DNA of 52,661 nucleotides from NCBI GenBank assembly GCA_025453555.1, contig JALOQC010000003.1, positions 1 to 52,661 on the forward strand, read 5' to 3'. Below are positions 1-8,397 of this stretch, piece by piece (position 1 is the stretch's first letter; each line of letters starts with the position of its first letter). Origin of the DNA: Myxococcota bacterium (GTDB taxonomy: Bacteria > Myxococcota_A > Polyangia > Polyangiales > Houyiibacteriaceae). A model generated the notes under the pieces. It did not search any database. It saw only the letters and a list, made by a program, of their open reading frames with translations, and had not been told where the DNA came from. Both the position numbers and the translations under genes were made by a program.

Positions 1-1
1 G

Positions 2-502
2 CCCGAGGTCCAGCCGAGCCTCCCGCCGGTGCCGACCCTGCCGTCGCCGCCGCACCCGACGACCTATCCGGACAGCTCCTACAGCGTGTGGGGCGTGCGT
101 GCGCGCATGAGCCAGACGATGGATCAGGAGATCTCGCTGACCGGCTACATCGTCGACGTCTACCTGCCGCCGGATTGCGACCGCCGCTTGCCCGACTGCC
201 GCGTGCTCGCGCCCCACGTCTGGGTCGCCGACACCCGCATCCCGCCCGAGCAGGTGCAGGCACAACGCGGTAAGCAGATCATGGTCGTCGGCTACGCCGA
301 GAACCAGGAGCAGATCGACGAGGCGATGGAGCAGGCCCGTCGTGGTCGCTACGAGCCGCCCGACCCGGAGAGCGGTCTTCTCCCGATCCCGACCGACTTC
401 CTCGTCGGCAACAAGCTGAAGGTCACCGGCCGCTTCGCGCTGGTGTCGTCGTCGGGCTTCAACAGCCACCAGACGTTGGAGAACGTCGCCGCCGAGGAAT
501 GA
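2..502 (+). CDS. Hypothetical OB-fold-like protein, C-terminal part (5' end outside window)
   Basis: The frame is open to the left edge, so this is the C-terminal part of a longer gene. The visible part starts with a Pro-rich linker and continues with alternating beta-type segments (ISLTGYIVDVYLPP, HVWVADT, KQIMVVGYA, KLKVTGRFALVSSSGF), which is the pattern of an OB-fold domain like those at the end of secreted myxobacterial proteins of unknown function. I do not recognise a specific family and assign no function. A strong hairpin terminator lies 32 bases after the stop. An internal GTG at 29 could be read as a start, but the upstream codons are also coding-like. Confidence 0.7.
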   Translation, partial: PEVQPSLPPVPTLPSPPHPTTYPDSSYSVWGVRARMSQTMDQEISLTGYIVDVYLPPDCDRRLPDCRVLAPHVWVADTRIPPEQVQAQRGKQIMVVGYAENQEQIDEAMEQARRGRYEPPDPESGLLPIPTDFLVGNKLKVTGRFALVSSSGFNSHQTLENVAAEE

Positions 503-533
503 CGGCGCCGTCCTCCCGATCGCAAGGGTGAAG

Positions 534-567
534 CACCCCGCCTCTTCGGAGACGGGGTGTTTCTTTT
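534..567 (+). terminator. Rho-independent terminator with TTCG loop
   Basis: CACCCCG (534-540) pairs with CGGGGTG (553-559). An inner CTC/GAG pairing closes a TTCG tetraloop, and the run TTTCTTTT follows directly. It ends the OB-fold-like gene. Confidence 0.85.
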
Positions 568-761
568 CGTGGGTGCTTCTCGGACAACCGAGTTTGAAGC
601 ACGCAGCTCACCGACAAGAACGACGAGACTTCACGTCGACAGCTCGGAGCAACCGACGATACCGGCCGCGCCCCTGCTCGATCTGCGGGCTTCCGACGAC
701 ATCGAAGCCCCTCGTCACGCGCGCGCTCGCGCGTCTCGGTTCGAGGAAAAACGGACGCGGC

Positions 762-2402
762 TCAGAGCGCGAGGTCCGCGCCGCCGTCGGTGATCACCAC
801 CCATGCGCCCGGCCGCGTGCGCGACGCGAAGACGCCGTGCCACGAGGCGGGCAGCTCCGGGCCCGCGAACCCGAAGACCCAGCGAGCATCCGCCGGGGCC
901 AAGTTGATGCACCCGTGGCTTCGAACGTGACCGAAGCTCGAGTGCCAGAACGCCGCGTGAATCGCGTAGTTCCCTTCGAAGTACATCGTCCAGGGCACGT
1001 CTTCGATGAGGTAGGCCTCGTCGCCCGCGTCGAGGTCGTCCATCGTGGTCGAGACGTGTTTGCTCTGGATGCGAAACACGCCCGTCGGGGTCTCGAAGCC
1101 CGCGCGTCCCGTCGACGTCACGGTCGCGAACAATGGACGATCTCCCTCGTAGGCAACGAGGGTCTGTTCCGCGAGATCGATGTGGATCCAGCGTGCATCC
1201 GCCGGGATCTCGTTCGGGCGCGGGTGACGCTGGGCCACGCGCACCGCGCTCCTCCGTACGACCGCGCCATCGCCCGTGACGAGGTAGCCGTGGTTGCCCC
1301 GCTGGAGCGTGCCGGCGACCACGAAGGGCGTGAGGCGCTCGAACGCGCCGTCCTCGCGAAAACGCTCCGTCGCCGCCTCGCGGCGCAGACGACGCGCGCC
1401 GCCGCGGAACACGAAGCCGATCGGCAGCGGCCAGCTCTCGCCGAGCACCACGCCACGGTGAGCCGGCGGTTCGTTCGGCACGAGCGCGTCGGCGGGGAGG
1501 TAGGCACCACGCACGGTGCGCAGGAACGTACGCGCGCCGTCGCTCTCTTCGCCGTCGAGGCTGACGTAGAAACCCCGCCGCATCCGGAGCCGCACGTAGC
1601 TCGGGAGCTCGACCACCCCGCGCGCCGCGGCGACGAGCGCCGGGTCGACGACCGTCGCTTCCTGCGCCTCGTTCGCGCCGGTTCCGGGTGCGGGCGGAGC
1701 CTCGACCTCGTCGGCGACGTCGGCCGCGACGCCGTCCGCGTCCACCACGACCTCGGGCACACCGGCGTCGCTCGTGACGGCAGGAGGCGACGCGCTCAGC
1801 GCCGCGAACGCCTCGCGGGCACGGCGCTCCTCGTCGATGGTGGGCAGTCGCCAATACTGCGCGACGTCCTCGCGACCCGCGTAGGCGTAAGGGTACGGCA
1901 ACGCGTCTTCGAGCGAAGGTGGCTCGGGCGAGGGCTCGAAGGTTTGCGGCTCGCTGCCGACGAGGAACCCTTCGCCGCGACACACGAACCCCGAGCCGGG
2001 CACCTCGTGCCAGCCGCGTGCGCAGCCCACGCCCGGCACGCGCTCGCTCGCTCGGAAGCGCGCGCCGCGACGTAGGTAGCCCACCACCCCAGCGTCGGTG
2101 CGTGGCTCGGCGCGGACGCGCGCGAGGAAGTGGAAGGTCACGCCGTGCAACGGGTAGCGGGCTTCGAAGGCTTCGCGCGCGGCTTCGGCGACCGCGCGCG
2201 CTTCTTCGACGGGATCGGCGACCGGAGGGGGCTCTGGCGCGCGCTCGCGCGGCCGCGCGTCGGCGTCCACGCGCTCCGCCCGTGGGGCGTGCTCGACGAC
2301 CTCCTCCGTCGCGACCGGGCTCTCGATCGCGGGAGGCTCGACCGTGATCGACTGCCCACACGCGATCGCGAGGCAGCAGAAGACGAAGAGCGCGCGGCGC
2401 AT
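762..2402 (-). CDS. Lipoprotein L,D-transpeptidase (YkuD domain) with SH3-like domain
   Basis: Cross-links or modifies peptidoglycan in the periplasm by attacking an L,D peptide bond through a Cys. The 546-residue product starts with a short hydrophobic segment ending AIAC (Cys15), a probable lipoprotein site with a slightly weak lipobox. A Pro/Glu-rich linker follows, then an SH3-like segment around residues 92-145 (RAEPRTDAGVVGYLRRG) and an Ala/Pro/Val linker. The C-terminal YkuD domain contains HAAFWHSSFGHVRSHGCINL with catalytic Cys498 in SHGC. The ATG at 2402 has GGGGAG at ideal spacing, so I prefer it to the ATG at 2417. It is divergent from the pseudo-ATPase gene. Confidence 0.88.
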   Translation of the reverse strand: MRRALFVFCCLAIACGQSITVEPPAIESPVATEEVVEHAPRAERVDADARPRERAPEPPPVADPVEEARAVAEAAREAFEARYPLHGVTFHFLARVRAEPRTDAGVVGYLRRGARFRASERVPGVGCARGWHEVPGSGFVCRGEGFLVGSEPQTFEPSPEPPSLEDALPYPYAYAGREDVAQYWRLPTIDEERRAREAFAALSASPPAVTSDAGVPEVVVDADGVAADVADEVEAPPAPGTGANEAQEATVVDPALVAAARGVVELPSYVRLRMRRGFYVSLDGEESDGARTFLRTVRGAYLPADALVPNEPPAHRGVVLGESWPLPIGFVFRGGARRLRREAATERFREDGAFERLTPFVVAGTLQRGNHGYLVTGDGAVVRRSAVRVAQRHPRPNEIPADARWIHIDLAEQTLVAYEGDRPLFATVTSTGRAGFETPTGVFRIQSKHVSTTMDDLDAGDEAYLIEDVPWTMYFEGNYAIHAAFWHSSFGHVRSHGCINLAPADARWVFGFAGPELPASWHGVFASRTRPGAWVVITDGGADLAL

Positions 2403-2560
2403 GTCTCCCCGTCGCATGCACGCGCGCGAGGCGTCCAGTTTTCGACCGCCGTCGAACGACTCGAGCCCGAGCGGGTGCGGGAAAGGAGCGTGATCGCGCA
2501 CGTCGCGTTCGCGTCGAGGACGCTTCGAGCGGACACGACGTCGCGTTCGGGGCCACGCGT

Positions 2561-2595
2561 TTGACGACACGCCCCTCGCCCCGTACGCACCGCGC
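2561..2595 (+). promoter_or_regulatory. Candidate leaderless promoter of the pseudo-ATPase gene
   Basis: TTGACG (2561-2566), a 17-bp spacer and TACGCA (2584-2589) are followed by exactly six bases before GTG 2596. There is no Shine-Dalgarno sequence, so transcription probably starts at the start codon. The -10 match is weak (TA only), but spacing and -35 fit. Confidence 0.45.
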
Positions 2596-4788
2596 GTGCA
2601 CGCGGCCCGTCCCCGTGGAGAGCTCCGCCCCTGTCCGGCCTGCGGTCGGACGGTCGACACGCTCCGCGCGCCCCGCGTGATCTGGCTCGACGACGGCCCA
2701 CGCTTCTTGTGCAGCGAGCCCTGCCGCATCGCGTTCGCGCGCGGCGAGCGTCGCCACGAGCCCGCGCCGATCCGCGAAGAGCGCCTGCGCACCGTCCCCG
2801 AGCGGGTCCGCGACGCCACGCGCCCGAGCCTCGACCTCGCGTCGCGCTCCACCGAGACCGCGAGCTTCGCCTCGCTCGCGGTCGCGCGGGTGCCCTTCCC
2901 CGCCATCGTCCTCGCGCTGGCCGGGCTCGCGTTCGTGCTCGCGTTCCTCTCGCGCCACTTCGTGGCGGCCGCCGCGAGCGCGACCCTGACGACCCTCGTC
3001 GCGCTCTTCGCGCTCTCCCAGGCCACCACGATTCGGCGCGAGGTCGGGCTTCTGCCCTGGCTCATCGGGCCGCTCGGTGCGGTGCTCGCAGCCGTGGCCG
3101 GGCTCGTCGCGCGCGGGGGCACGCCCGACGCGTGGAAGGCCCTCGCGGGCGGTGCGTTGGCCGCGGCCGCGATGATGGTGCGCGCGTGGCTCGACGCCCG
3201 CGCGCGCACCCCCGTCGACGCGCTCGTCCAACGACTCGTCGCGCCGCTGCCCAAACGGCTGCGCGTGCCGGCCGAGGTCGCGGTCGACGACGCGCGCTAC
3301 GAAGAGGTGCCCGTCTCGCGTGTACGCACCGGCGAAGAGGTGCTCGCGGTGGAGGGCGAGGTCGTCGGCGTCGACGGCCTGGTCGACGCGGGCGAGGCGT
3401 GGGTGCTCACGCATCCGGGCGCGCAGACGCCCATCCGTCGTGGCCCGGGCGACCCCGTGCTCGCAGGTGCGCGCGTGACCGAAGGAGCGCTGCGGCTCTT
3501 GGTCACCCGCGTCGGCGACGACCGCGCGCTGGTCCGCGTCGGTCGCTTCGGCTCCGCGCGACGCGACGCGGGAGCGCGGGTGGTGAAGCTCGCGGAGCGC
3601 GCGACGCGGTTCGGTGGCTTCGCGGTCCTCGCGAGCGCGGGGCTCGGCCTCGTGCTCGGCGACGTGTCGAGCCTCGCCGGTCGGCTCTCCGCGGCCGCCG
3701 CGGTGTTGATCGCGGCCCCCCTCCTCGGCGCGCGTCGCAGCGCGGAAGCCCCGCTGGTCGCCGCTGCCGCAGCGGCCGCTTCGCGGGGGATCGTCTTCCC
3801 CGACGGGCGCGTGCTGGAGGATGCAGGTCGCGTCGGCGCGGTCGCGATCGCGACGTCCGGCACCGTGACCGAAGGGCGCCCGGAGGTGATCGAGGTGCAC
3901 GTGGTCGGCGAAGGCGACGAGCCGACGTTGCTCTCGCTCTGCGCCGCCGCCGAAGCGGCGATCGAGCCCCACCCGATCGGGCGCGCGATTCGCCGCTACG
4001 CGCAGCAACATCGCTACCCCACCAAGACCGTACGACGCGCGCAGCTCCACCCCGGTCGCGGGCTCAGCGCGTCGACCGCGGAGGGCGAGACGCTCCTCGT
4101 CGGCAACCGCGCGCTGCTGCTCGATCACGGCGTGAGCGTCGCCCTCGCGGACGCGGAGGCCACGCGCGCGGAAGAGCGTGGGCACACCACCGTGTTCGTC
4201 GGCCTCGGCGGGCGGGTGCGCGCCGTGCTCGCGTTGCGCGACGACGTGCGCGTCGGATCGCGCGCGGCGATGCAGCGCTTCTTCGATCAGCGCCAGGTCG
4301 TGGTCCTCGTCAGCGGCGATCACCGCGCGACGGTGGAGGCGATCGCGAAGCACCTCGACGTCGCGCTCGTGAAGGCCGAGCTGCCGCCGGACGAACGTGG
4401 TGAAGAGGTCGCGCGGCTCGGTAGCGCGACGGGCGTGGTGGCGGCGGTCGGTTGCCTCGGCGACGACGAGTCCATCCTGCAACGGGCCGACGTGCCGGTG
4501 GTGCTCGGGGCGGCCGGCAGCCCGCAGGCCGATCGCGGGGTGGCGCTGACGACCGACGATCTTCGCGACGCCGCCGCCGCCCTCTGGATCGCACAGGCCG
4601 CGCGCCAAGAAGCGGTGCGCGGCGTCGCGCTCTCCGTGGTCGTGGGCGCGCCGATGGTGGTAGGCGCAGCGCTCGGGTGGATCGGCCCCGCGCTCGCCGC
4701 GATCGTCGCGGTGGGTCTCGACGCGTACGTGCTGCCCGCAGGCGGTCGCCTGCTGCGGCGCATCGAGCTGCGCGTGCCCGTGCGTTGA
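2596..4788 (+). CDS. Degenerate P1B-type ATPase-like protein (pseudo-ATPase) with Cys4 N-terminal finger
   Basis: The length (730 aa), membrane segments and order of soluble parts follow heavy-metal P-type ATPases, but the chemistry is gone. An N-terminal Cys4 TRASH/YHS-like finger uses C13/C16 and C39/C43. Hydrophobic helices lie at about 101-140, 153-172 and 182-197, with others at 340-380 and 678-715. The actuator TGES loop reads LTHPGA (271-276). The CPC ion site reads AAP (373-375). DKTGTLTEG reads ATSGTVTEG (419-427), so the phosphorylated Asp and its Lys are Ala and Thr. TGDN reads SGDH (573-576) and GDGxND reads GCLGDD (619-624). The HP motif (H459-P460) survives. The frame is intact, so this looks like a maintained pseudoenzyme and not a decayed gene. 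Function unknown; a metal-sensing or scaffolding role is only inference. Confidence 0.8.
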   Translation: MHAARPRGELRPCPACGRTVDTLRAPRVIWLDDGPRFLCSEPCRIAFARGERRHEPAPIREERLRTVPERVRDATRPSLDLASRSTETASFASLAVARVPFPAIVLALAGLAFVLAFLSRHFVAAAASATLTTLVALFALSQATTIRREVGLLPWLIGPLGAVLAAVAGLVARGGTPDAWKALAGGALAAAAMMVRAWLDARARTPVDALVQRLVAPLPKRLRVPAEVAVDDARYEEVPVSRVRTGEEVLAVEGEVVGVDGLVDAGEAWVLTHPGAQTPIRRGPGDPVLAGARVTEGALRLLVTRVGDDRALVRVGRFGSARRDAGARVVKLAERATRFGGFAVLASAGLGLVLGDVSSLAGRLSAAAAVLIAAPLLGARRSAEAPLVAAAAAAASRGIVFPDGRVLEDAGRVGAVAIATSGTVTEGRPEVIEVHVVGEGDEPTLLSLCAAAEAAIEPHPIGRAIRRYAQQHRYPTKTVRRAQLHPGRGLSASTAEGETLLVGNRALLLDHGVSVALADAEATRAEERGHTTVFVGLGGRVRAVLALRDDVRVGSRAAMQRFFDQRQVVVLVSGDHRATVEAIAKHLDVALVKAELPPDERGEEVARLGSATGVVAAVGCLGDDESILQRADVPVVLGAAGSPQADRGVALTTDDLRDAAAALWIAQAARQEAVRGVALSVVVGAPMVVGAALGWIGPALAAIVAVGLDAYVLPAGGRLLRRIELRVPVR

Positions 4789-4926
4789 TCGGTTCCCCGC
4801 GGCTTGGCGCCGCTCGGATCGGTGCGGTGCGTGCGTGGACCGGTGCGTGCGCGGCTACGACACCGTCCGTTCGACGCGGAACGCCACGACGCGACGACGT
4901 GGGTCCGCGTCCGGCTGCCCTCGCGC

Positions 4927-4951
4927 AGGAGGCTGCTACCTTCCGCGCGCC
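4927..4951 (+). promoter_or_regulatory. Extended -10 element just before argH
   Basis: TGC-TACCTT (hexamer 4937-4942) sits nine bases before ATG 4952. An AGGAGG at 4927-4932 is 19 bases from the ATG, too far to act as its ribosome site, and would lie upstream of the predicted transcript start. Confidence 0.4.
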
Positions 4952-6412
4952 ATGACCGACGAACGCCGCCGAGAGAAGACGCCGCAGGCCACGTGGGGAG
5001 GCCGCTTCGAAGAGCCGCTCGACGTGGTCGCCCTCCGCTACAGCGCTTCGGTCGACGTCGACAAGCGCCTCGCGCCCGAGGACATCCGTGGCTCGATCGC
5101 GCACGTCCAAATGCTGGCCGCGCGCGGCATCGTCGGGGCCGACGAAGCGGAGAAGATCGCGGCCGAGCTCGGTCGCATCGCGGAGGAGATCGCGCGCGGC
5201 GAGATGGTCTGGGATCCGGCGCGCGAGGACGTGCACATGAACGTCGAGACGGTGCTGACGGAACGCGTCGGCGCGATCGGCGGCAAGCTGCACACCGCGC
5301 GCAGCCGCAACGATCAGGTCGCGACGGACATGCGGCTGTGGACTCGCGAGGCGTGTCTGCGCACCGCCGCGCGCATCGATCGTTTCCTCGCGGTGCTCGC
5401 GGTCCGCGCGGCCGGCACGGTCGACGTGCTGCTCCCCGGCTACACGCACTTGCAGCGCGCCCAGCCGGTGCGGCTCGCGCATCACCTGCTCGCGTGGTCC
5501 GAGATGCTCGACCGCGATCGCGGTCGCCTGCTCGACGCGGCGCGCCGCATGAACGAGTCCCCGCTCGGCTGCGCCGCCCTCGCCGGCACCACCTTCCCGC
5601 TCGATCGCGCGATGACCGCCGCCGCGCTCGGGTTCGATCGCCCGATGCGCAACAGCCTCGACGCGGTCGGCGATCGTGACTTCCTCGTCGAAGCGGTCGC
5701 CGCGCTCGCGAACGCCGCCGTGCACCTCTCGCGCATCAGCGAGGAGCTCGTGCTCTGGTCGACCCAGGAGTTCGGCTTCGTCACCATGAGCGACGCCTAC
5801 ACCACGGGCTCCTCGATCATGCCGCAGAAGAAGAACCCCGACATGGCCGAGCTCGCGCGCGGCAAGACGGGGCGCGTGGTGGGCGATCTCGTGAACCTGC
5901 TCGTGATGCTCAAGGGCCTGCCCCTCGCCTACAACCGCGACATGCAGGAGGACAAGGCCCCCGTCTTCGACGCCTTCGACACCGTCGACGACACCCTCGA
6001 CGTGCTCACCGGCGCGATCGCGACCGCGCGCTTTCGACCCGAGCGCATGCGCGCCGCGCTGCGCGACGGCTTCGCGGACGCGACCGAGGTCGCCGACTGG
6101 CTCGCGGCGCGTGGGGTCCCCTTTCGCGAGGCGCACCACGTCACGGGCCGGCTCGTCGGTCGCTGCGTCGCCGCGGGCAAGGCGCTCTCGGAGCTCACGC
6201 TCGACGAGCTGCGCGAGGAGCACCCCCTCTTCGACGAGAGCCTCTACGCCGCGCTCGACTTCGAGACCGCGGTCGAGCGCCGCGATCTTCCGGGCGGACC
6301 GGCGCGCCGTCAGGTTCACGCGGCGATCGAGGAGCTGCGCGAGCGCCTCCACGAACGGGCGGTCGACGTCGACGCCGTCGCGCGCGCGGCGGGCGCGGAG
6401 GCGCGGTCGTGA
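4952..6412 (+). CDS. argH: Argininosuccinate lyase
   Basis: Last step of arginine synthesis: splits argininosuccinate into arginine and fumarate in the cytoplasm. The 486-residue length fits the family. It has the N-terminal WGGRF block (15-19), SRNDQVATD (117-125), GYTHLQRAQPVR around 162-173 with the conserved His165, and the fumarase/aspartase signature GSSIMPQKKNP (285-295) carrying the catalytic Ser loop. The ATG at 4952 gives the canonical N terminus; the frame extends upstream but is not conserved-looking. The stop overlaps the lysA start by four bases. Confidence 0.97.
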   Translation: MTDERRREKTPQATWGGRFEEPLDVVALRYSASVDVDKRLAPEDIRGSIAHVQMLAARGIVGADEAEKIAAELGRIAEEIARGEMVWDPAREDVHMNVETVLTERVGAIGGKLHTARSRNDQVATDMRLWTREACLRTAARIDRFLAVLAVRAAGTVDVLLPGYTHLQRAQPVRLAHHLLAWSEMLDRDRGRLLDAARRMNESPLGCAALAGTTFPLDRAMTAAALGFDRPMRNSLDAVGDRDFLVEAVAALANAAVHLSRISEELVLWSTQEFGFVTMSDAYTTGSSIMPQKKNPDMAELARGKTGRVVGDLVNLLVMLKGLPLAYNRDMQEDKAPVFDAFDTVDDTLDVLTGAIATARFRPERMRAALRDGFADATEVADWLAARGVPFREAHHVTGRLVGRCVAAGKALSELTLDELREEHPLFDESLYAALDFETAVERRDLPGGPARRQVHAAIEELRERLHERAVDVDAVARAAGAEARS

Positions 6413-7713
6413 GCGGCGAACGGATGGTGGTCGCGCAGGGCGCAGTGCCCGCGAGCGACGTTTTCGTCGTGCGCGACGGCGCGCTCTTCTGCGAGGACGT
6501 GGCGGTCGAGCGCATCGCCGCCGAGGTCGGCACGCCGGCGTGGATCTACTCCGCCGCCCGGATCGATCGCGCGTACCGGACGATCGCGGAGGCGATGGCG
6601 CGCGTGAGCGATCGCGTGTTGATCGCCTACGCGGTGAAGGCCAACGGCAACCTCGCGATCCTGCGGCGCCTTGCCGCGCTCGGCTGCGGCGCGGACATCG
6701 TCAGTGCGGGCGAGCTCGCGCGCGCGCTTCACGCAGGCATTCCACCCGAGCGCATCGTGTTCTCCGGGGTCGGCAAGACGCGCGAGGAGATCGCCTATGC
6801 GCTTCGCGAGCGCGTGCGCGCGATCCACGTCGAGAGCGAGAGCGAGCTGCGTGCGGTGGCCGAAGAAGCGGCGAAGCTCGGGGTGCAGGCACCGGTCGCA
6901 CTTCGCGTGAACCCCAACGTCGACGCGGGCACACACCCCTACATCGCGACGGGCCTGCACGACACGAAGTTCGGCCTCGAGCTCGATCGCGCGCGCGTCG
7001 CGGTGCGCTTCGCGATCGAGCACCCGCACCTCGCGCTCCACGGCGTGAGCTGCCACATCGGATCTCAGCTCGACTCGCCTGCGCCGCTCGAAGAAGCGGT
7101 GACCCTGCTCGGTCGCTTCGCGCTCGAATGCCGCGAGGCCGGCGCGCCGATCACCTCGATCGACGTCGGCGGCGGTTGGCCGCTCGGCTACGGACACGAG
7201 GCGCGCCCCTACCCCGCGGCGCACGAGTTCGCCGATGCGATCCGACGTGGGCTGGAGGCGAGCCGCGCGACCGAGCTCGAAGTCGTCACCGAGCCGGGAC
7301 GCGCGTTGGTCGCCGACGCGGCGATCCTGCTCACCCGCGCGCTCTACCGAAAGTCACAAGGCGGCAAGCGCTTCGTGATCGTCGACTCCGGCATCACGGA
7401 GCTCATCCGGCCCGCGCTCTACGGGGCGTTCCACGCGATCGCGCCGGTGCAGACGCGCGAGGGCGCGCTCACGCCGGCCGACGTCGTCGGACCGATCTGC
7501 GAGAGCGGCGACTTCTTCGCACACGGCCGAATGCTCCCGCCGATCGAAGAAGGCGATTTGATCGCGATCTACGGCGCTGGGGCGTACGGCCGCGAGATGT
7601 CGAGCACCTACAACGCGCGGCCACTCGCACCGGAGGTGCTGGTCGAAGGCGCGAGCTTCCGCGTGGTGCGTCGTCGGCAGACCGTCGAGGAGCTCTGGCG
7701 TCTCGAAGAGTGA
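6409..7713 (+). CDS. lysA: Diaminopimelate decarboxylase
   Basis: PLP enzyme that makes L-lysine from meso-diaminopimelate. It begins at GTG 6409 inside the argH stop (GTGA overlap), with GGAGG seven bases upstream, so it is translationally coupled. Visible features are YAVKAN with the PLP lysine (K77), HIGSQL, the GGGWPLG phosphate-binding turn, EPGRALVADA, CESGDFF with catalytic Cys364 and YGAGAYG near the C terminus. Its 434 residues match the family. The argH-lysA pairing links arginine and lysine synthesis in one transcript. Confidence 0.97.
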   Translation: MSGERMVVAQGAVPASDVFVVRDGALFCEDVAVERIAAEVGTPAWIYSAARIDRAYRTIAEAMARVSDRVLIAYAVKANGNLAILRRLAALGCGADIVSAGELARALHAGIPPERIVFSGVGKTREEIAYALRERVRAIHVESESELRAVAEEAAKLGVQAPVALRVNPNVDAGTHPYIATGLHDTKFGLELDRARVAVRFAIEHPHLALHGVSCHIGSQLDSPAPLEEAVTLLGRFALECREAGAPITSIDVGGGWPLGYGHEARPYPAAHEFADAIRRGLEASRATELEVVTEPGRALVADAAILLTRALYRKSQGGKRFVIVDSGITELIRPALYGAFHAIAPVQTREGALTPADVVGPICESGDFFAHGRMLPPIEEGDLIAIYGAGAYGREMSSTYNARPLAPEVLVEGASFRVVRRRQTVEELWRLEE

Positions 7714-7816
7714 TCGCGACGATGCGGTCGACGGTGCGCCTCGGCTCCTCTGCGTGCTCGCGGCGTGTCTTCGTGTCTCCGACGAACGCCTCGCACACGA
7801 CGGGGTGCGCTCGGGC

Positions 7817-8203
7817 TCACGCGCACGCGCTGACGGGCACCTTCGCGCGAAGGAACGCCACGAGCTCGTCGAGGTGGTAGGGCTTGGGAACGAACCCGAT
7901 CGCGCCGACGTCCGCGCGCTCCAGCTGACGCTCGCTCAGGTGGTACGCGCTCGTCAGCACCACCCGCACGTCCGGGCGCCGGGTCCGCAGGCGCCGCGCG
8001 AGGTCGAGCCCGTTGATGCCCGGCATCATGAGATCGACGATCGCCACGTCGAAGTCGGCGCCGCTCTCACAGAGCTCGATCGCCGCCTCACCGTCGCGCG
8101 CCTCGTGAACCTCGAAGGACTCGAGCCGGAGCCCGATGGCCAACGTGCGACGGTGGTTGTCTTCGTCGTCGACGATCAGCACGCGAGTTCGGGGAGACGC
8201 CAT
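7817..8203 (-). CDS. Stand-alone response-regulator receiver protein
   Basis: A 128-residue CheY-like receiver without an output domain. The acidic pair is D12/D13 (VLIVDDED), the phospho-acceptor D57 (AIVDLMMPG), the switch residue T84/S85 (VVLTSAY) and the conserved Lys107 (VPKPYH). It follows the coiled-coil gene on the same strand after 194 bases, so they may be co-transcribed. I chose ATG 8203, whose product begins MASPRTRVLIVDD; ATG 8221 is an alternative. No histidine kinase is in the window. Confidence 0.88.
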   Translation of the reverse strand: MASPRTRVLIVDDEDNHRRTLAIGLRLESFEVHEARDGEAAIELCESGADFDVAIVDLMMPGINGLDLARRLRTRRPDVRVVLTSAYHLSERQLERADVGAIGFVPKPYHLDELVAFLRAKVPVSACA

Positions 8204-8397
8204 GGCAGCGGAGCAAAGCATGCACCGGGCCACATCGAATTCGTTCGCAATTTTCACCCTCGGCGCACACCGCGGGTTTCGCGGCTGAAACTCCACGCTC
8301 AGGAGTGAAACGCCACTCCGCGCGCCTGTCCGGCGATCACCCGGCGAATCGACGCGGGGTCCCGAAAGGCGGGTCCGATGACAGCCTCGAGAGGAGC

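Noticed and set aside
715-4608. 1297-codon open frame on the minus strand over the L,D-transpeptidase and pseudo-ATPase genes
   Set aside because: Arg/His/Ala-rich translation without domains; it is the antisense shadow expected from strong GC third-position bias.
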